A DNA stretch of 64,000 nt from Salinigranum salinum. GTDB taxonomy: Archaea; Halobacteriota; Halobacteria; Halobacteriales; Haloferacaceae. The notes under the pieces are model-generated. The model was not told the origin of the DNA. It worked only from the letters and a program-made list of their open reading frames with translations, and searched no databases. The position numbers and the translations under genes were made by a program. Positions 42,178 to 53,100 of the stretch are shown here, piece by piece (the stretch's first letter is position 1; each line of letters starts with the position of its first letter). The stretch is from NCBI RefSeq assembly GCF_009176545.1, contig NZ_VTOJ01000002.1, positions 558,001 through 622,000 of the forward strand, written 5' to 3'.

Positions 42178-42363
42178 TCAAGCCTCCACCGCCTCCACTC
42201 GGGCGATGAACATCTCGAATCCATACATGGTCGCGAGGAATAGAGCAGCGAACACTGTCCACCGCGCCACGTCGAAGCTACCAGTGAATGCCAGCGTGTT
42301 GAAAATGTACGAGAGCGAGGCGGCCACGAACCCGGAGACGTAGAGGTTTCTTCGCGTGGTCAT
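42178..42363 (-). CDS. Small two-helix membrane protein
   Basis: 61 residues: MTTRRNLYVSGFVAASLSYIFNTLAF and a second helix WTVFAALFLATMYGFEMFI, ending in ARVEAVEA. Unknown family. It precedes the DUF3796-like gene by four bases. Such paired tiny membrane proteins often form one complex, but nothing in the sequence shows what it does. Confidence 0.55.
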   Translation of the reverse strand: MTTRRNLYVSGFVAASLSYIFNTLAFTGSFDVARWTVFAALFLATMYGFEMFIARVEAVEA

Positions 42364-42506
42364 ACGACGATTCGATTCCGGACAGTGATATATGTTTGTC
42401 AGTAGCGTCCCGCGACACGGAAGTCGCTCGGTGACAACCGCGCCGAGCGTACAGACAGGAGTTCGTACAGCGAGTGCTCGTTCACTCTAGTAGCGTCTCC
42501 GCGACG

Positions 42507-43196
42507 TCAGTCGACGTACACGGGCCGCTCGGCGTACGGGATCGGATCTTCGACGCCGAGCCGCTGGAACGCCTGGAGTCGGAACGCACAGGAGTCGCAG
42601 GTTCCACACGCTGGCTCCGTCTCCCGATAGCACGACCACGTGTGTTCGTACGGGACGCCGAGTGCGAGCCCGTGTTCGGCGATGTCGGTCTTCGACCACT
42701 CGACGAACGGTGCCTCGAGACGGATCTCCGTGTCGGGTTTCGTCCCGACGTCGATCACCCGCTGGAACGCCTCGAAGAAGGCCGGTCGACAGTCGGGGTA
42801 GCCCGAGAAATCCTCGGAGTGGGCACCGACGAAGATCGCGGCGGCGTCGTTCGCCTCCGCGTACGACGTGGCCATCGACAGCAGGTTCGCGTTCCGGAAC
42901 GGGACGTACGACGTCGGAATCTCGTCGCGCTCCACGTCCGCGTCCGCGAGCGCGATCCCTTCGTCGGTCAGCGACGACGCCCCGATGCGAGCGAGGTGTT
43001 CGGTCTCGACGTGGAGAAAGTCCTCGGTTCCGACGACCGTCGCCAGCTTTCGAGCCGACTCGAGCTCTTTGGCCTCGGTGCGCTGTCCGTACGACGTGTG
43101 TAAGAAGAGCGGCTCGTAACCGCGGTCCATCGCCTCGTACACTGCCGTCGCACTGTCCATTCCGCCGGAAACCAGGATAACTGCGCTGTCGTTCAT
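42507..43196 (-). CDS. queC: 7-cyano-7-deazaguanine synthase QueC
   Basis: 229 residues from MNDSAVILVSGGMDSATAVYEAM. SGGMDS at 10-15 is the ATP-pyrophosphatase loop. SYVPFRNANLLSMATSYAE and VGAHSEDFSGYPDCRPAFFEAFQRV bind substrate, and WSCYRETEPACGTCDSCAFR holds the four zinc cysteines. It converts 7-carboxy-7-deazaguanine to preQ0 with ATP and ammonia. In haloarchaea preQ0 is inserted in tRNA and becomes archaeosine. Last gene of queD-queE-orf-queC, overlapping the small ORF by four bases. Confidence 0.96.
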   Translation of the reverse strand: MNDSAVILVSGGMDSATAVYEAMDRGYEPLFLHTSYGQRTEAKELESARKLATVVGTEDFLHVETEHLARIGASSLTDEGIALADADVERDEIPTSYVPFRNANLLSMATSYAEANDAAAIFVGAHSEDFSGYPDCRPAFFEAFQRVIDVGTKPDTEIRLEAPFVEWSKTDIAEHGLALGVPYEHTWSCYRETEPACGTCDSCAFRLQAFQRLGVEDPIPYAERPVYVD

Positions 43197-43426
43197 CGTG
43201 ATCTCGCCTCGTCGATCGCTCGCTCGAACCCCCATCTCGCGTCGTTCGGGCACGCGTCACGGGTCGCGCGGGTGGCCGGCTCCGTCGCACGCTCGACCTC
43301 ACGCGTCGTCGCCGACGGGAGGCGCGTTCCTGTCCAGTCCGTCTCCCAGTCGGTGTCTGTCGGGTCCCGGGCGGTGTTCGTCGAGTCTCGATTGCCCGGC
43401 CGTCTCTCGACGTGTTCGCGGGACAT
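43193..43426 (-). CDS. Small uncharacterised ORF between queE and queC
   Basis: 77 residues from ATG 43426. It starts 2 bases after the queE stop and its own stop overlaps the queC start by four bases, as expected for a coupled gene. The product is polar, Arg/Thr-rich and probably disordered until CPNDARWGFERAIDEARSR at the end, the most protein-like part. No family known. It may instead be a spacer that happens to be open in this GC-rich frame. Its placement makes it worth recording. Confidence 0.4.
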   Translation of the reverse strand: MSREHVERRPGNRDSTNTARDPTDTDWETDWTGTRLPSATTREVERATEPATRATRDACPNDARWGFERAIDEARSR

Positions 43427-43428
43427 AG

Positions 43429-44214
43429 TCACGTTCCCGGTGCGTCGTTCCAGAGGTCGACGTGCAGCCGCGGCGTGTAGCGGTAGCCGTGCTCCAGCGC
43501 CAGCGTCGCGGTGAGTTCGCGGGTGTCCGCCAGCCGTTCGCGAGTCGTCCCCTCCGGCATCAAGAGCACGTCACGGTTCCGGATCCGGGCGCTGGTCACG
43601 GACCGAAGCTCCTCGACGAGCGCCTCGATCTCGGCGAGATCCGCTCGCCCCGTCACCACGAACTTGAGCTGGACGTCGTAGGCGTCGACGAGCGCGGCGA
43701 GCGACTCGCAGTCGAGCCGGTCCCGCTCGTGGCGGTCCCGCCACGTCCCGACCGCGGCGTCACCTCCGGCGGGTGGTCTCGTCTCGCTCGGCGTCGACGA
43801 CGCGAGCTTCGGGCTGATCGAGACGAGGTCGATGGGTGCCTCGCGGTAGACCGTCCCGTTCGTCTCGACGGTCGTGTGGTAGCCTCGATCCGACAGCTCG
43901 GTCAAGAGCGGCTCGACGCCGTCGTGAATCATGGGTTCGCCCCCCGTGACGACGACGTGGTCGCCGTCGTAGTCGGCCACTCGAGCGGCGAGAGCCGCCA
44001 CGTCGAACCAGCCGTGTGTCGGCTCCCAGGAGGTGTGGTACGAGTCACAGAACCAGCACCGCAGGTTACAGCCGGAGATCCGAACGAAGGTGCTGGGCAC
44101 GCCGACGAGCGTCCCCTCGCCCTGCAGCGAGTGGAACACCTCGTTGATCGGGAGGGCGTCGGGGCCGACGGCGTCCGGCGCATCGAGCGTCGTGGTGTCC
44201 GCGTTGACGGGCAT
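43429..44214 (-). CDS. queE: 7-carboxy-7-deazaguanine synthase QueE (radical SAM)
   Basis: 261 residues. FHSLQGEGTLVGVPSTFVRISGCNLRCWFCDS carries the 4Fe-4S motif Cys49-x3-Cys53-x2-Cys56 followed by the family serine. HVVVTGGEPMIHDG is the SAM-binding GGEP motif. It contracts the CPH4 ring to 7-carboxy-7-deazaguanine, between QueD and QueC. A Pro/Gly insert (about 140-160, TPSETRPPAGGDAA) is a halophile elaboration. Seven bases separate it from the stop of queD. Confidence 0.95.
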   Translation of the reverse strand: MPVNADTTTLDAPDAVGPDALPINEVFHSLQGEGTLVGVPSTFVRISGCNLRCWFCDSYHTSWEPTHGWFDVAALAARVADYDGDHVVVTGGEPMIHDGVEPLLTELSDRGYHTTVETNGTVYREAPIDLVSISPKLASSTPSETRPPAGGDAAVGTWRDRHERDRLDCESLAALVDAYDVQLKFVVTGRADLAEIEALVEELRSVTSARIRNRDVLLMPEGTTRERLADTRELTATLALEHGYRYTPRLHVDLWNDAPGT

Positions 44215-44220
44215 CGCGAC

Positions 44221-44682
44221 TCACCGACCCGCACGGAGTTCGCCGGTCTCGGCGACCTCGACGGAGACGTCGGAGACGGTGTCCGGGAGAGCGTCTCGCA
44301 GCTGTCGTTCGAGGACCACGGCCATCACCTCGGCGGTCGGTGGATGCTCGAGGACGATCACCGCGTCCCCGTCGCCGGACCGCTCGAACGCCTCGACGAG
44401 CGGGTCACCCTCCTCGAGCAAGAACCGGTGATCCCACCGGTCGACGATCGCGGTCACCGCACCCTTGTCGACGACCCACCCCTCATCGGTGAGTTCGCCC
44501 CGGACCGTGACCGAGATCTCGTAGTTGTGTCCGTGTGGGCGCGAACACTTCCCGTCGTGGTGCTGGATGCGGTGACCCGAGCTGATGCGGATCGGCCGAT
44601 CGTAGCCGACGTGGAGGAGCCGCTCGCCGGCCGAGGAGAGGTCGATATTCTCGGAATCCTCTTCGAGTACGCTTCGTGGCAT
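44221..44682 (-). CDS. queD: 6-carboxy-5,6,7,8-tetrahydropterin synthase QueD
   Basis: 153 residues from ATG 44682 (MPRSVLEEDSENIDLSS). The PTPS-like zinc site is visible in SSGHRIQHHDGKCSRPHGHNYEISV, with His at the first, second and third ligand positions and Cys as base. VVDKGAVTAIVDRWDHRFLLEE and EHPPTAEVMAV follow as in QueD. It makes CPH4 from the triphosphate made by GTP cyclohydrolase. First gene of the que operon, with a TATA-like box about 22-30 bases before ATG. Confidence 0.94.
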   Translation of the reverse strand: MPRSVLEEDSENIDLSSAGERLLHVGYDRPIRISSGHRIQHHDGKCSRPHGHNYEISVTVRGELTDEGWVVDKGAVTAIVDRWDHRFLLEEGDPLVEAFERSGDGDAVIVLEHPPTAEVMAVVLERQLRDALPDTVSDVSVEVAETGELRAGR

Positions 44683-44703
44683 ATCGTGAGATGAGCGAGG
44701 GTC

Positions 44704-44712
44704 AGTATAAGC
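44704..44712 (-). promoter_or_regulatory. TATA-like box of the queD-E-orf-C operon
   Basis: On the reverse strand GCTTATACT lies 22-30 bases before the queD ATG (44682), a leaderless arrangement. Confidence 0.5.
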
Positions 44713-44908
44713 GTAGTCCTTCGCCCGAGCGTGCGACCGCCCTCGACCACGATCACGCCGGCGCGCGGCGAACAGAGCGGGGAGAGGCGGGAGCGTCCGA
44801 ACCCGGCTGACGAGCGGTTCACCTTTAAGTGTCCACCGGTCAAGTGGTACTGACGACAGGAGTCGACCGACCATCGCCGGTCGACGGCCACGTCCGTCCG
44901 CCGCCATC

Positions 44909-45217
44909 ATGTGTCGAGAACTCAACCGGGAACCGATCTGGGTCGCCACCATCCGACTCGCGTTCACGCAGGGGTGGGCCGACGTCGACAGCGTGGCCGC
45001 GGAGGCGAACCTCGTCCCGGGACGCGAGAGCACGGTCACGGACGTCCTCCAGACGATGTGCGAGCGCGACCTCCTGGTCGAAGCACCGGACTTCGACGAC
45101 AGCGGCCGGTATCTCGTCGGGCCGGTGCTCCGCCGGTCGGCCCCGTCGCCGAAGGGGGTCGAACGCCTCTCGCGGCGGGGTGTCCACCAGTGGGAGCGGC
45201 CGCCGGCGGACGACTGA
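44909..45217 (+). CDS. Winged-helix DNA-binding-like protein
   Basis: 102 residues from ATG 44909. REPIWVATIRLAFTQGWADVDSVAAEANLVPGRESTVTDVLQTMCERDLLVEAPDF is a short winged HTH with a recognition helix near ESTVTDVLQTM. GRYLVGPVLRRSAPSPKG makes the wing. Haloarchaeal orthologue-like proteins of this size are usually annotated as regulators. AT-rich CCTTTAAG at about 44822-44829 is a promoter candidate with a leader of about 60 bases. Convergent with mocA. Confidence 0.65.
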   Translation: MCRELNREPIWVATIRLAFTQGWADVDSVAAEANLVPGRESTVTDVLQTMCERDLLVEAPDFDDSGRYLVGPVLRRSAPSPKGVERLSRRGVHQWERPPADD

Positions 45218-45253
45218 CGCCCACGGACGCGGTCGGCCGACCCGGGCGTCGAC

Positions 45254-46036
45254 TCAGTCGAGCGCGTCGAGGTCGGCCGGCGTGTCCACGTCGCGCCTGA
45301 CTCCGGGGTCGCCCGTCTCGACCAGCGCCGAGCGGTCGCCCCGACGGAGGACGTGACGACCGCCCCGGTCGCCCGAGACGGCGACGAGGGCGTCGAAGTG
45401 TGTGCGGTCGAACAGCACGGGGTTCCCCCGTTCGCCCGCGACGGCGGCCGCGAGCGCCGTCCACCGGTTCCCCTCGTACACGTCGACGAGCGCCCGGACG
45501 CTGGCCGGATCGACGCGGGGCATGTCCCCGAGGGCGAACACGGCCGCGTCGACGTCGGGACCGAGCGCCTCGACCCCCGCACGGACGGACGTCGCCTGCC
45601 CCTCGCGGTAGGCGTCGTTCTCGACCACCGTGACCCCGACTCCGTCGAGCGCCGTCGCGACGCGGTCGCCTTCGTAGCCGACGACGGCGACGACCGGATC
45701 GAGTCCCGCGTCGAGGAGCGTTCGCGCCGCGTGACGGACGAGCGGTTCGCCGTCGAGCGTCGCCAGCAGTTTGTTCGCGTCGCCGAACCGCGATCCGGTG
45801 CCCGCGGCGAGGAGGACGCCGGCGACCCGCGACCGTGGCCGATCCCCGGCGTCGGCGTGTCGCTCGTCGGCACCGTCGTCGACGACGCTGTCGCCCGCTC
45901 CGGTCACGCTCCCGGGCGGGTCGACGATGGGAAGGCCGGCTTCGTCGGTCGCGTCGGTCGCGTCGGTCACGTCGGTCTCACCGGTCTCGTCGATCCCGTC
46001 GGTCGCGTCGGTGTCGTCGGTCGTCCGCCCGGTCAT
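45254..46036 (-). CDS. mocA: MobA-like molybdenum cofactor cytidylyltransferase
   Basis: 260 residues from ATG 46036, overlapping the moeA stop. The first 70 residues are an acidic, TDAT-repeat tail absent in the family. The NTP-transferase core begins at about 71: VAGVLLAAGTGSRFGDANKLLATLDGEPL (LAAGxGxRFG, nucleotide binding), then VFALGDMPRVDPASVRALV (Asp-metal motif) and GNPVLFDRTHFDAL. This is the MocA type (NTP_transf_3) that makes molybdopterin cytosine dinucleotide, the cofactor of xanthine-oxidase-family enzymes such as CO dehydrogenase. Its neighbour, the cox cluster, would need this product. Guanylyl transfer (MobA) cannot be excluded. Confidence 0.82.
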   Translation of the reverse strand: MTGRTTDDTDATDGIDETGETDVTDATDATDEAGLPIVDPPGSVTGAGDSVVDDGADERHADAGDRPRSRVAGVLLAAGTGSRFGDANKLLATLDGEPLVRHAARTLLDAGLDPVVAVVGYEGDRVATALDGVGVTVVENDAYREGQATSVRAGVEALGPDVDAAVFALGDMPRVDPASVRALVDVYEGNRWTALAAAVAGERGNPVLFDRTHFDALVAVSGDRGGRHVLRRGDRSALVETGDPGVRRDVDTPADLDALD

Positions 46037-47319
46037 CGCTCGACCGCGTCGTACGGGACGACGTCGACCGGAGAGCCGGCGTCGAGTCCGGTGTCGGTCA
46101 CGACGAAGCCGTCGGCGCGGGTCGCACGCGTACTCGACGAGAGCACGCTCGGATCGAACGTCTCGTCGTACACTTTGAGTGGGGAGTCGACGTGACCCAG
46201 GGGGAACGCCTCGACGAGTTCGCCGGACGCGTCGTCGCCCGAGAGCGTCACCGGGACGACGTAGTCGAACCCCGGCGCACCGATCTCGAACCCCCGTTCG
46301 AGCGTCGCCCGAACCGTCGGCAGCCGCGTCTCTCCGACGAAGAACGGTCGGGCGACGAGCGTGGTGACGGTGTGGGCACCGACCGGTTTGCCGGGGATGG
46401 CGAACGCCACCGCGTCGTGATCCGGGAGTCGAGCGACGGCGATGGGTTTGCCCGGACGGAGTCGAACGCGGTGAAACAGTACCTCGCCGAGGTCCGACAG
46501 CGCCCGGACAGCGTAGTCCTTCTTTCCGACGCTCGTCCCGCCGGTGGTGACGACCACGTCGTATCGCTCGGCGAGTTCGGACACACGATCGCGGACGACG
46601 GCGTAGTCGTCGGGGACCGTCCCCTCGTAGGTGGCGTCGTGGCCCCACGAGTCGACGAGCGCGGCGAGCATCGGCGAGTCGAGATCCGTGTGTCGCCCCT
46701 CGTGGATCTCGGTGCCCGTCGCGAGCAACGCCACCGAGACGGGTCGGTGGACCTCGCACGTCTCGTGGCCGAGATCGCGGAGGAGAATCGCGTCCCGCGG
46801 GGAGAGCCGCTCGCCAGCCGAAAAGAGCGTCTCGCCCGCGGTGACGTTGCTGCCGCGGCGGTAGACGTACGTCCACGGAGTGAGCGCCGGACCGTGCAGT
46901 CGTTCCTCGTCGTCGACGGTCTCGACCGTCGCCTCCTCGCGCTTGAGGACGGCGTTCGCTCCCCGGGGCAGGGGTGCGCCGGTCGCGATGCGGACCGCGT
47001 CGCCGGCGTCGAGCGGGGGCGGGTCGTCCTCGGGGTAGACGGAGACGTCGCGGAGGCGGAGCGGGTAGTCGTCCGTCGCGTCGAAGGCGAAGCCGTCCAT
47101 CGTCGCGTGCGACCGCGGCGGCTGGTCGTCGGGTGCGACGATATCGGCGGCGAGCGTCCGTCCCGCGAGGTCGGCGAGCGGCACGGTCTCGGTCTCGCGG
47201 TCGGCCAGCGCCGCCCCGCGCAGCGCGTTGACCCTGGCGGCGGCGGCGGTTCGGGAGAGCATCACGTCGTGGGGAGGGTCCCCGTCGGGGCTGTCGTCAC
47301 CGTCGGAACTGCGTGTCAC
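46033..47319 (-). CDS. moeA: Molybdopterin molybdenumtransferase MoeA
   Basis: 428 residues. MoeA inserts molybdate in the dithiolene of adenylated molybdopterin. Conserved stretches: SHATMDGFAFDATD, ATGAPLPRGANAVLKREE, DVVVTTGGTSVGKKDYAV (the TGGxSxGxxD active-site loop), and LRPGKPIAVA with AFAIPGKPVGAHT (GxPG near the end, here IPGKPVG). The start MTRSSDGDDS is the first of the frame. Coupled to mocA by an ATGA overlap; both are opposite in orientation to the cox cluster but upstream of it. Confidence 0.94.
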   Translation of the reverse strand: MTRSSDGDDSPDGDPPHDVMLSRTAAAARVNALRGAALADRETETVPLADLAGRTLAADIVAPDDQPPRSHATMDGFAFDATDDYPLRLRDVSVYPEDDPPPLDAGDAVRIATGAPLPRGANAVLKREEATVETVDDEERLHGPALTPWTYVYRRGSNVTAGETLFSAGERLSPRDAILLRDLGHETCEVHRPVSVALLATGTEIHEGRHTDLDSPMLAALVDSWGHDATYEGTVPDDYAVVRDRVSELAERYDVVVTTGGTSVGKKDYAVRALSDLGEVLFHRVRLRPGKPIAVARLPDHDAVAFAIPGKPVGAHTVTTLVARPFFVGETRLPTVRATLERGFEIGAPGFDYVVPVTLSGDDASGELVEAFPLGHVDSPLKVYDETFDPSVLSSSTRATRADGFVVTDTGLDAGSPVDVVPYDAVER

Positions 47320-47419
47320 GCCGGTCGGGTTAGACGGGGGCCGTGTTAAGTCCTCTCACGAGGCCGGTCGTGATCGACGGTCGACCGACGACGGACGGGA
47401 ATCGTCCGAACGCTCGGCG

Positions 47420-47839
47420 TCACGGAGAGACGTCCAGCGCCGCCGCGACCGCCGCGAGCGTCGTTCGGAGGTCGTCGTCGGCCACGCCGTCGGCCCTGAT
47501 CGAGTAGTGGACGAGCCGCACCATCTCGCCGTCCGGTGCCGACGCGCCGCGGTGGTCGGTCCGTTCGGCGGCGAACGGGGCCGCCTCGAGCGCCGCACGG
47601 ACCGCCGTCTCGGTCGCGTCGGGGATCCTGAGCTGCACGCCGAGTCGGCGGGCGGGCGGTGCCCAGACGACCCCACTGCGGTTGAACGCGGTCACGAGGC
47701 TGTCGTCGCCGAGTCGAGCAGCCGTCAGCGGGTGGAAGAAGTCGACGACGCACTGTCCGCCCGCCTCGGTCCGGCGCGGTCGGACGGGAGCGTCCCCGAG
47801 CAGCTCCTCGACGAGTTCGAAAAACGGCGTACAGTCCAT
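47420..47839 (-). CDS. Conserved-looking hypothetical protein
   Basis: 139 residues. MDCTPFFELVEELLGDAPVRPRRTEAGG opens it, followed by QCVVDFFHPLTAARLGDDSLVTAFNRSGVVWAPPARRLGVQLRIPD and a helical end. The charge pattern and codon use look genuine. No family is recognised and no catalytic motif is clear (single Cys and His residues only). It lies 100 bases upstream of moeA on the same strand, so a link with cofactor synthesis is possible but not shown. Confidence 0.5.
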   Translation of the reverse strand: MDCTPFFELVEELLGDAPVRPRRTEAGGQCVVDFFHPLTAARLGDDSLVTAFNRSGVVWAPPARRLGVQLRIPDATETAVRAALEAAPFAAERTDHRGASAPDGEMVRLVHYSIRADGVADDDLRTTLAAVAAALDVSP

Positions 47840-47988
47840 ACACCCGCTTCGCCGGAGGCGACCTAATACCGATGGTCGGCAGTGGTCGGCGGCTGATCGC
47901 GTGCCACTGCTGGGTGCTCCGGTGGGACAGTTGCGCCGACAGCAAGGTTGATTGTCCGCCGTTACTATGCTCCCTCAAGGTATATTCT

Positions 47989-48150
47989 ATGGGAAAACTC
48001 ACCGATACTAAAGTCTCCGAAAAGAACCTCACCACCGTCCCGAAGCCGGTCAGGAACTTCCTCGACGTCGGTGAGGGGGACCGGATCGAGTGGCACGTCG
48101 AGGACGGCCACGTCATCGTCCGCAAGGCCGACACCCCGGTCGACGGCTGA
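47989..48150 (+). CDS. AbrB/SpoVT-type DNA-binding domain protein
   Basis: 53 residues from ATG 47989, the shortest start: MGKLTDTKVSEKNLTTVPKP. The AbrB swapped-hairpin motif is visible: KNLTTVPKPVRNFLDVGEGDRIEWHVEDGHVIVRKAD. Such proteins bind DNA as dimers, either as transition-state regulators or antitoxins. AT-rich GGTATATTC lies just before the ATG. It is 177 bases before coxG on the same strand and could control the cox cluster; no toxin gene adjoins it. Confidence 0.8.
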   Translation: MGKLTDTKVSEKNLTTVPKPVRNFLDVGEGDRIEWHVEDGHVIVRKADTPVDG

Positions 48151-48215
48151 TCGGGGCGGTTCGGTCCCGGTACGTGGAGTGGACACCGGGCCGTTCGGCG
48201 CGCTCGACTCTCGTC

Positions 48216-48268
48216 GTTTCTGATTATTCGGTGACAGCATACTCCCCGGTTTATCAGAAACTTTTATG
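48216..48268 (+). promoter_or_regulatory. Inverted repeat and TATA-like box upstream of the cox operon
   Basis: GTTTCTGAT at 48216-48224 and ATCAGAAAC at 48253-48261 form a perfect 9-base inverted repeat separated by 28 bases. The right arm runs directly into CTTTTATG (48261-48268), a TATA-like box. This would place the transcription start near 48290, about 35 bases before coxG. The position suits an operator bound by a dimer or a DNA-looping regulator. Confidence 0.6.
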
Positions 48269-48326
48269 CGAGTGGGTGAGAGTGACACGGACGAGTCTTA
48301 GGGCTCGCATAGGAGTCAGTACTTAA

Positions 48327-48917
48327 ATGGAGTTCAGCGGTGAATTCGAACTGGACGGCGTATCGCCGGAGGACGCCTGGATCGTCCTCTCGGATCCGAT
48401 CGCGGTACGAGACGCGCTCAAGGGCTGTCGGTACATCACCAAGATCGAGGACGGCGACTTCAACTTCGACGACTACGAGCCGGACGAGGACGTCGAGACG
48501 CTGCCGGACGCGGATCCCGAAGCAGTCGCCGCGCGCGCCTTCGAGGCGGGCGGCGTCTACGCCGCGCTGATGCAGGTCGGGGTCGGGAGCGTCAAACCCC
48601 GGTTCGAGACACGAGTCACGATCGAAGAGCGCGACTTCCCGCGGATGGTGGCGACCGGCGGGGGGGACGCGTCGGGCAGCAGCTTCGAGATGGAGTCGTG
48701 GATGGAGATCGAGGAGACCGACGACGGCTCCATCGTCAGGTGGGGGACCGAGGCGGACGTCTCCGGGCGGATCGCGCAGCTGGGCGGGCGCGTGATGAAC
48801 CCCGTGGCGGACAAGATCGTCTCCAACTTCTTCGGCAACATCCAGAAACAGATGACCGGCTTCGAGGAGAGCGAGAAGTCGGCCGGCATCCGTGACCGAC
48901 TGAGCGGGCTCATCTGA
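48327..48917 (+). CDS. coxG: CoxG-type SRPBCC protein (CO dehydrogenase subunit G)
   Basis: 196 residues. The fold is SRPBCC: MEFSGEFELDGVSPEDAWIVLSDPIAVRDALKGCRYI is the typical CoxG start. SSFEMESWMEIEETDDGSIVRWGTEADVSGRIAQLGGRVMNPVADKIVSNFFGNIQKQM is the C-terminal half, with the conserved GGR and NFF. In carboxydotrophs CoxG helps anchor CO dehydrogenase to the membrane (established for bacterial CoxG). First gene of the cox cluster; 2 bases separate it from coxM. Confidence 0.9.
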   Translation: MEFSGEFELDGVSPEDAWIVLSDPIAVRDALKGCRYITKIEDGDFNFDDYEPDEDVETLPDADPEAVAARAFEAGGVYAALMQVGVGSVKPRFETRVTIEERDFPRMVATGGGDASGSSFEMESWMEIEETDDGSIVRWGTEADVSGRIAQLGGRVMNPVADKIVSNFFGNIQKQMTGFEESEKSAGIRDRLSGLI

Positions 48918-48919
48918 TC

Positions 48920-49783
48920 ATGAAGGCCGCACAGTTCGAACACCACGAGCCGAACACGCTGGAGGAGGCGGTGAGCCTCCTCGACAGTCTCGACGAGCCG
49001 ACCATTCTCGCGGGTGGACAGAGCCTCATCCCGATGATGCGCTTCCGGCTGGCGCGCCCGGCGACCGTCGTGGATCTGAACCGCATCGACGACCTCGACT
49101 TCCTCACGGAGGAAGACGGCCACCTCCGGATCGGCGCGCTCTGCCGGCACGTCGACGTCGAGGAGTCCGAGATCGTCGCCGAACGCTACGGGAGCTTCGC
49201 GGATGCGGCTCCCCTCGTGGCGGATCCGCAGATCCGCAACCGCGGCACGGTCGTCGGCAGCGTGGCGCAGTCCGACCCGAAAGGTGACTGGGGGACCGTC
49301 CTCCTGGCTCACGACGGCGAGGTCGTCGCCGCCGGGCCCGACGGCGAACGCGTCGTTCCCGCCGAGGAGTTCTTCCTCCTCCCGTACGACAACATGCTGG
49401 ACGAGACGGAGCTGATCACCGAGCTCCGCGTCCCGATCCCCGCCGACGGGGAGGGGAGCGCCTACCACAAGCTGAAGCGGAAGGTGGGCGACTACGCGAT
49501 GGTCGGCGTCGCCGCGCGCGTCGTCCTCGAGGACGACGTCGTCACCGACGCCGGCATCGCTCTGACCGCGGTCGACATCACGAACGTCTCGGTGCCGGAC
49601 GCGGCGGCCGTGCTCGAGGGCGAGACGCCGTCCGGAGCGCTGTTCAAGCGGGCGGGCGAGATCGCCGCCGACGCCGCCAACCCGGAGTCGGACGAACACG
49701 GGAGCGCCGACTACAAGGAGAACATGGTCCGGGTGCTGACCCAGCGAGCCCTCGCGGACGCCGTGGAGCGTGCGACCCAATGA
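48920..49783 (+). CDS. coxM: CO dehydrogenase medium subunit (FAD-binding)
   Basis: 287 residues. [20 protein letters not shown] (AGGQS, FAD pyrophosphate) and [21 protein letters not shown] (the TxGGS-equivalent, here TVVGSV) identify the CO-dehydrogenase flavoprotein, and [18 protein letters not shown] matches the conserved KxxRRxGDFA stretch. It passes electrons from the 2Fe-2S subunit to the quinone pool. The M-S-L order is that of form I CO dehydrogenase. The stop overlaps coxS as ATGA. Confidence 0.94.
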   Translation: MKAAQFEHHEPNTLEEAVSLLDSLDEPTILAGGQSLIPMMRFRLARPATVVDLNRIDDLDFLTEEDGHLRIGALCRHVDVEESEIVAERYGSFADAAPLVADPQIRNRGTVVGSVAQSDPKGDWGTVLLAHDGEVVAAGPDGERVVPAEEFFLLPYDNMLDETELITELRVPIPADGEGSAYHKLKRKVGDYAMVGVAARVVLEDDVVTDAGIALTAVDITNVSVPDAAAVLEGETPSGALFKRAGEIAADAANPESDEHGSADYKENMVRVLTQRALADAVERATQ

Positions 49784-50432
49784 GTACGAAGGATATCACC
49801 ATCACCGTCAACGGCACCGAGCGCGAACTGAGCGTCGAACCCCGACGGTTGCTGGTCCACGCCATCCGCGAGGACCTCGACCTCACGGGGACACACATCG
49901 GCTGTGACACCGGCAACTGCGGGGCCTGTACTGTCTACCAGGACGGCGAGGCGATCAAATCCTGTCTCATGTTCGCCGTCCAGGCCGACGGGAGCGACGT
50001 GACGACGGTCGAGGGCATGCAGGACCTCCCCGAGGCGGGGATGGGCCGCTCCGACGACCTCCACCCCATCCAGGAGGGGTTCCGCCAGATGCACGGTCTG
50101 CAGTGCGGCTACTGCACCCCCGGCATGATCATGGCGGGGAAAGCCCTCCTCGAGAAGGACAGCGACCCCTCGGAGGCGACGATCCGCGAGAACATCAGCG
50201 GCAACCTCTGTCGTTGTACGGGCTACCAGAACATCGTCAAATCCATCCAGTACGCCGCGGACGTGTTCAACGACCGCGAACCGCCCGAATCGCCCGTCGA
50301 GAACCCCGATTCCGGCGGGACGGCCGCCGCGGACGGTGGCGTCGACTGTGGCACCGGCTGCGGCTGTGACGCCGGGGTCGATCTGGACCGCGAGTATCCG
50401 GCGGACACCGCCGGCGACGGAGGGGCCGAGCG

Positions 50433-50436
<4 letters not shown>
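49780..50436 (+). CDS. coxS: CO dehydrogenase small subunit (two 2Fe-2S)
   Basis: 218 residues. Plant-type 2Fe-2S cysteines Cys42, 47, 50 and 62 ([10 protein letters not shown] ... SC) and the second cluster Cys109, 112, 144 and 146 (CGYCTPGM ... NLCRCTGYQ) are all present. Residues about 165-218 are an extra C-terminal tail absent from bacterial CoxS (about 160-170 residues); it includes Cys190, Cys194 and Cys196 in [13 protein letters not shown], a possible metal site. Overlaps both neighbours by four bases. Confidence 0.95.
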
Positions 50437-52922
<2,486 letters not shown>

Positions 52923-53100
52923 CCACGCGCTCGGCCCGTCGTCAGTGTCGACGGCGTGATCGGACGTACCGTCGAAGACGACTTCAGCCCCGGAATCGTA
53001 ACCGGACCAGATGTCGACATCGACGCCGACCCCGGGGCCGCAGCGTTCCCCGGTCGCTCCGGATCGGATCGGGGTGACCGGACCCCCACACGCACACCAG

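Noticed and set aside
45835-47349. A 504-codon plus-strand frame
   Set aside because: Antisense to moeA and mocA; composition (long Arg/Ser/Glu runs) is typical of a reverse shadow of a GC-rich gene.
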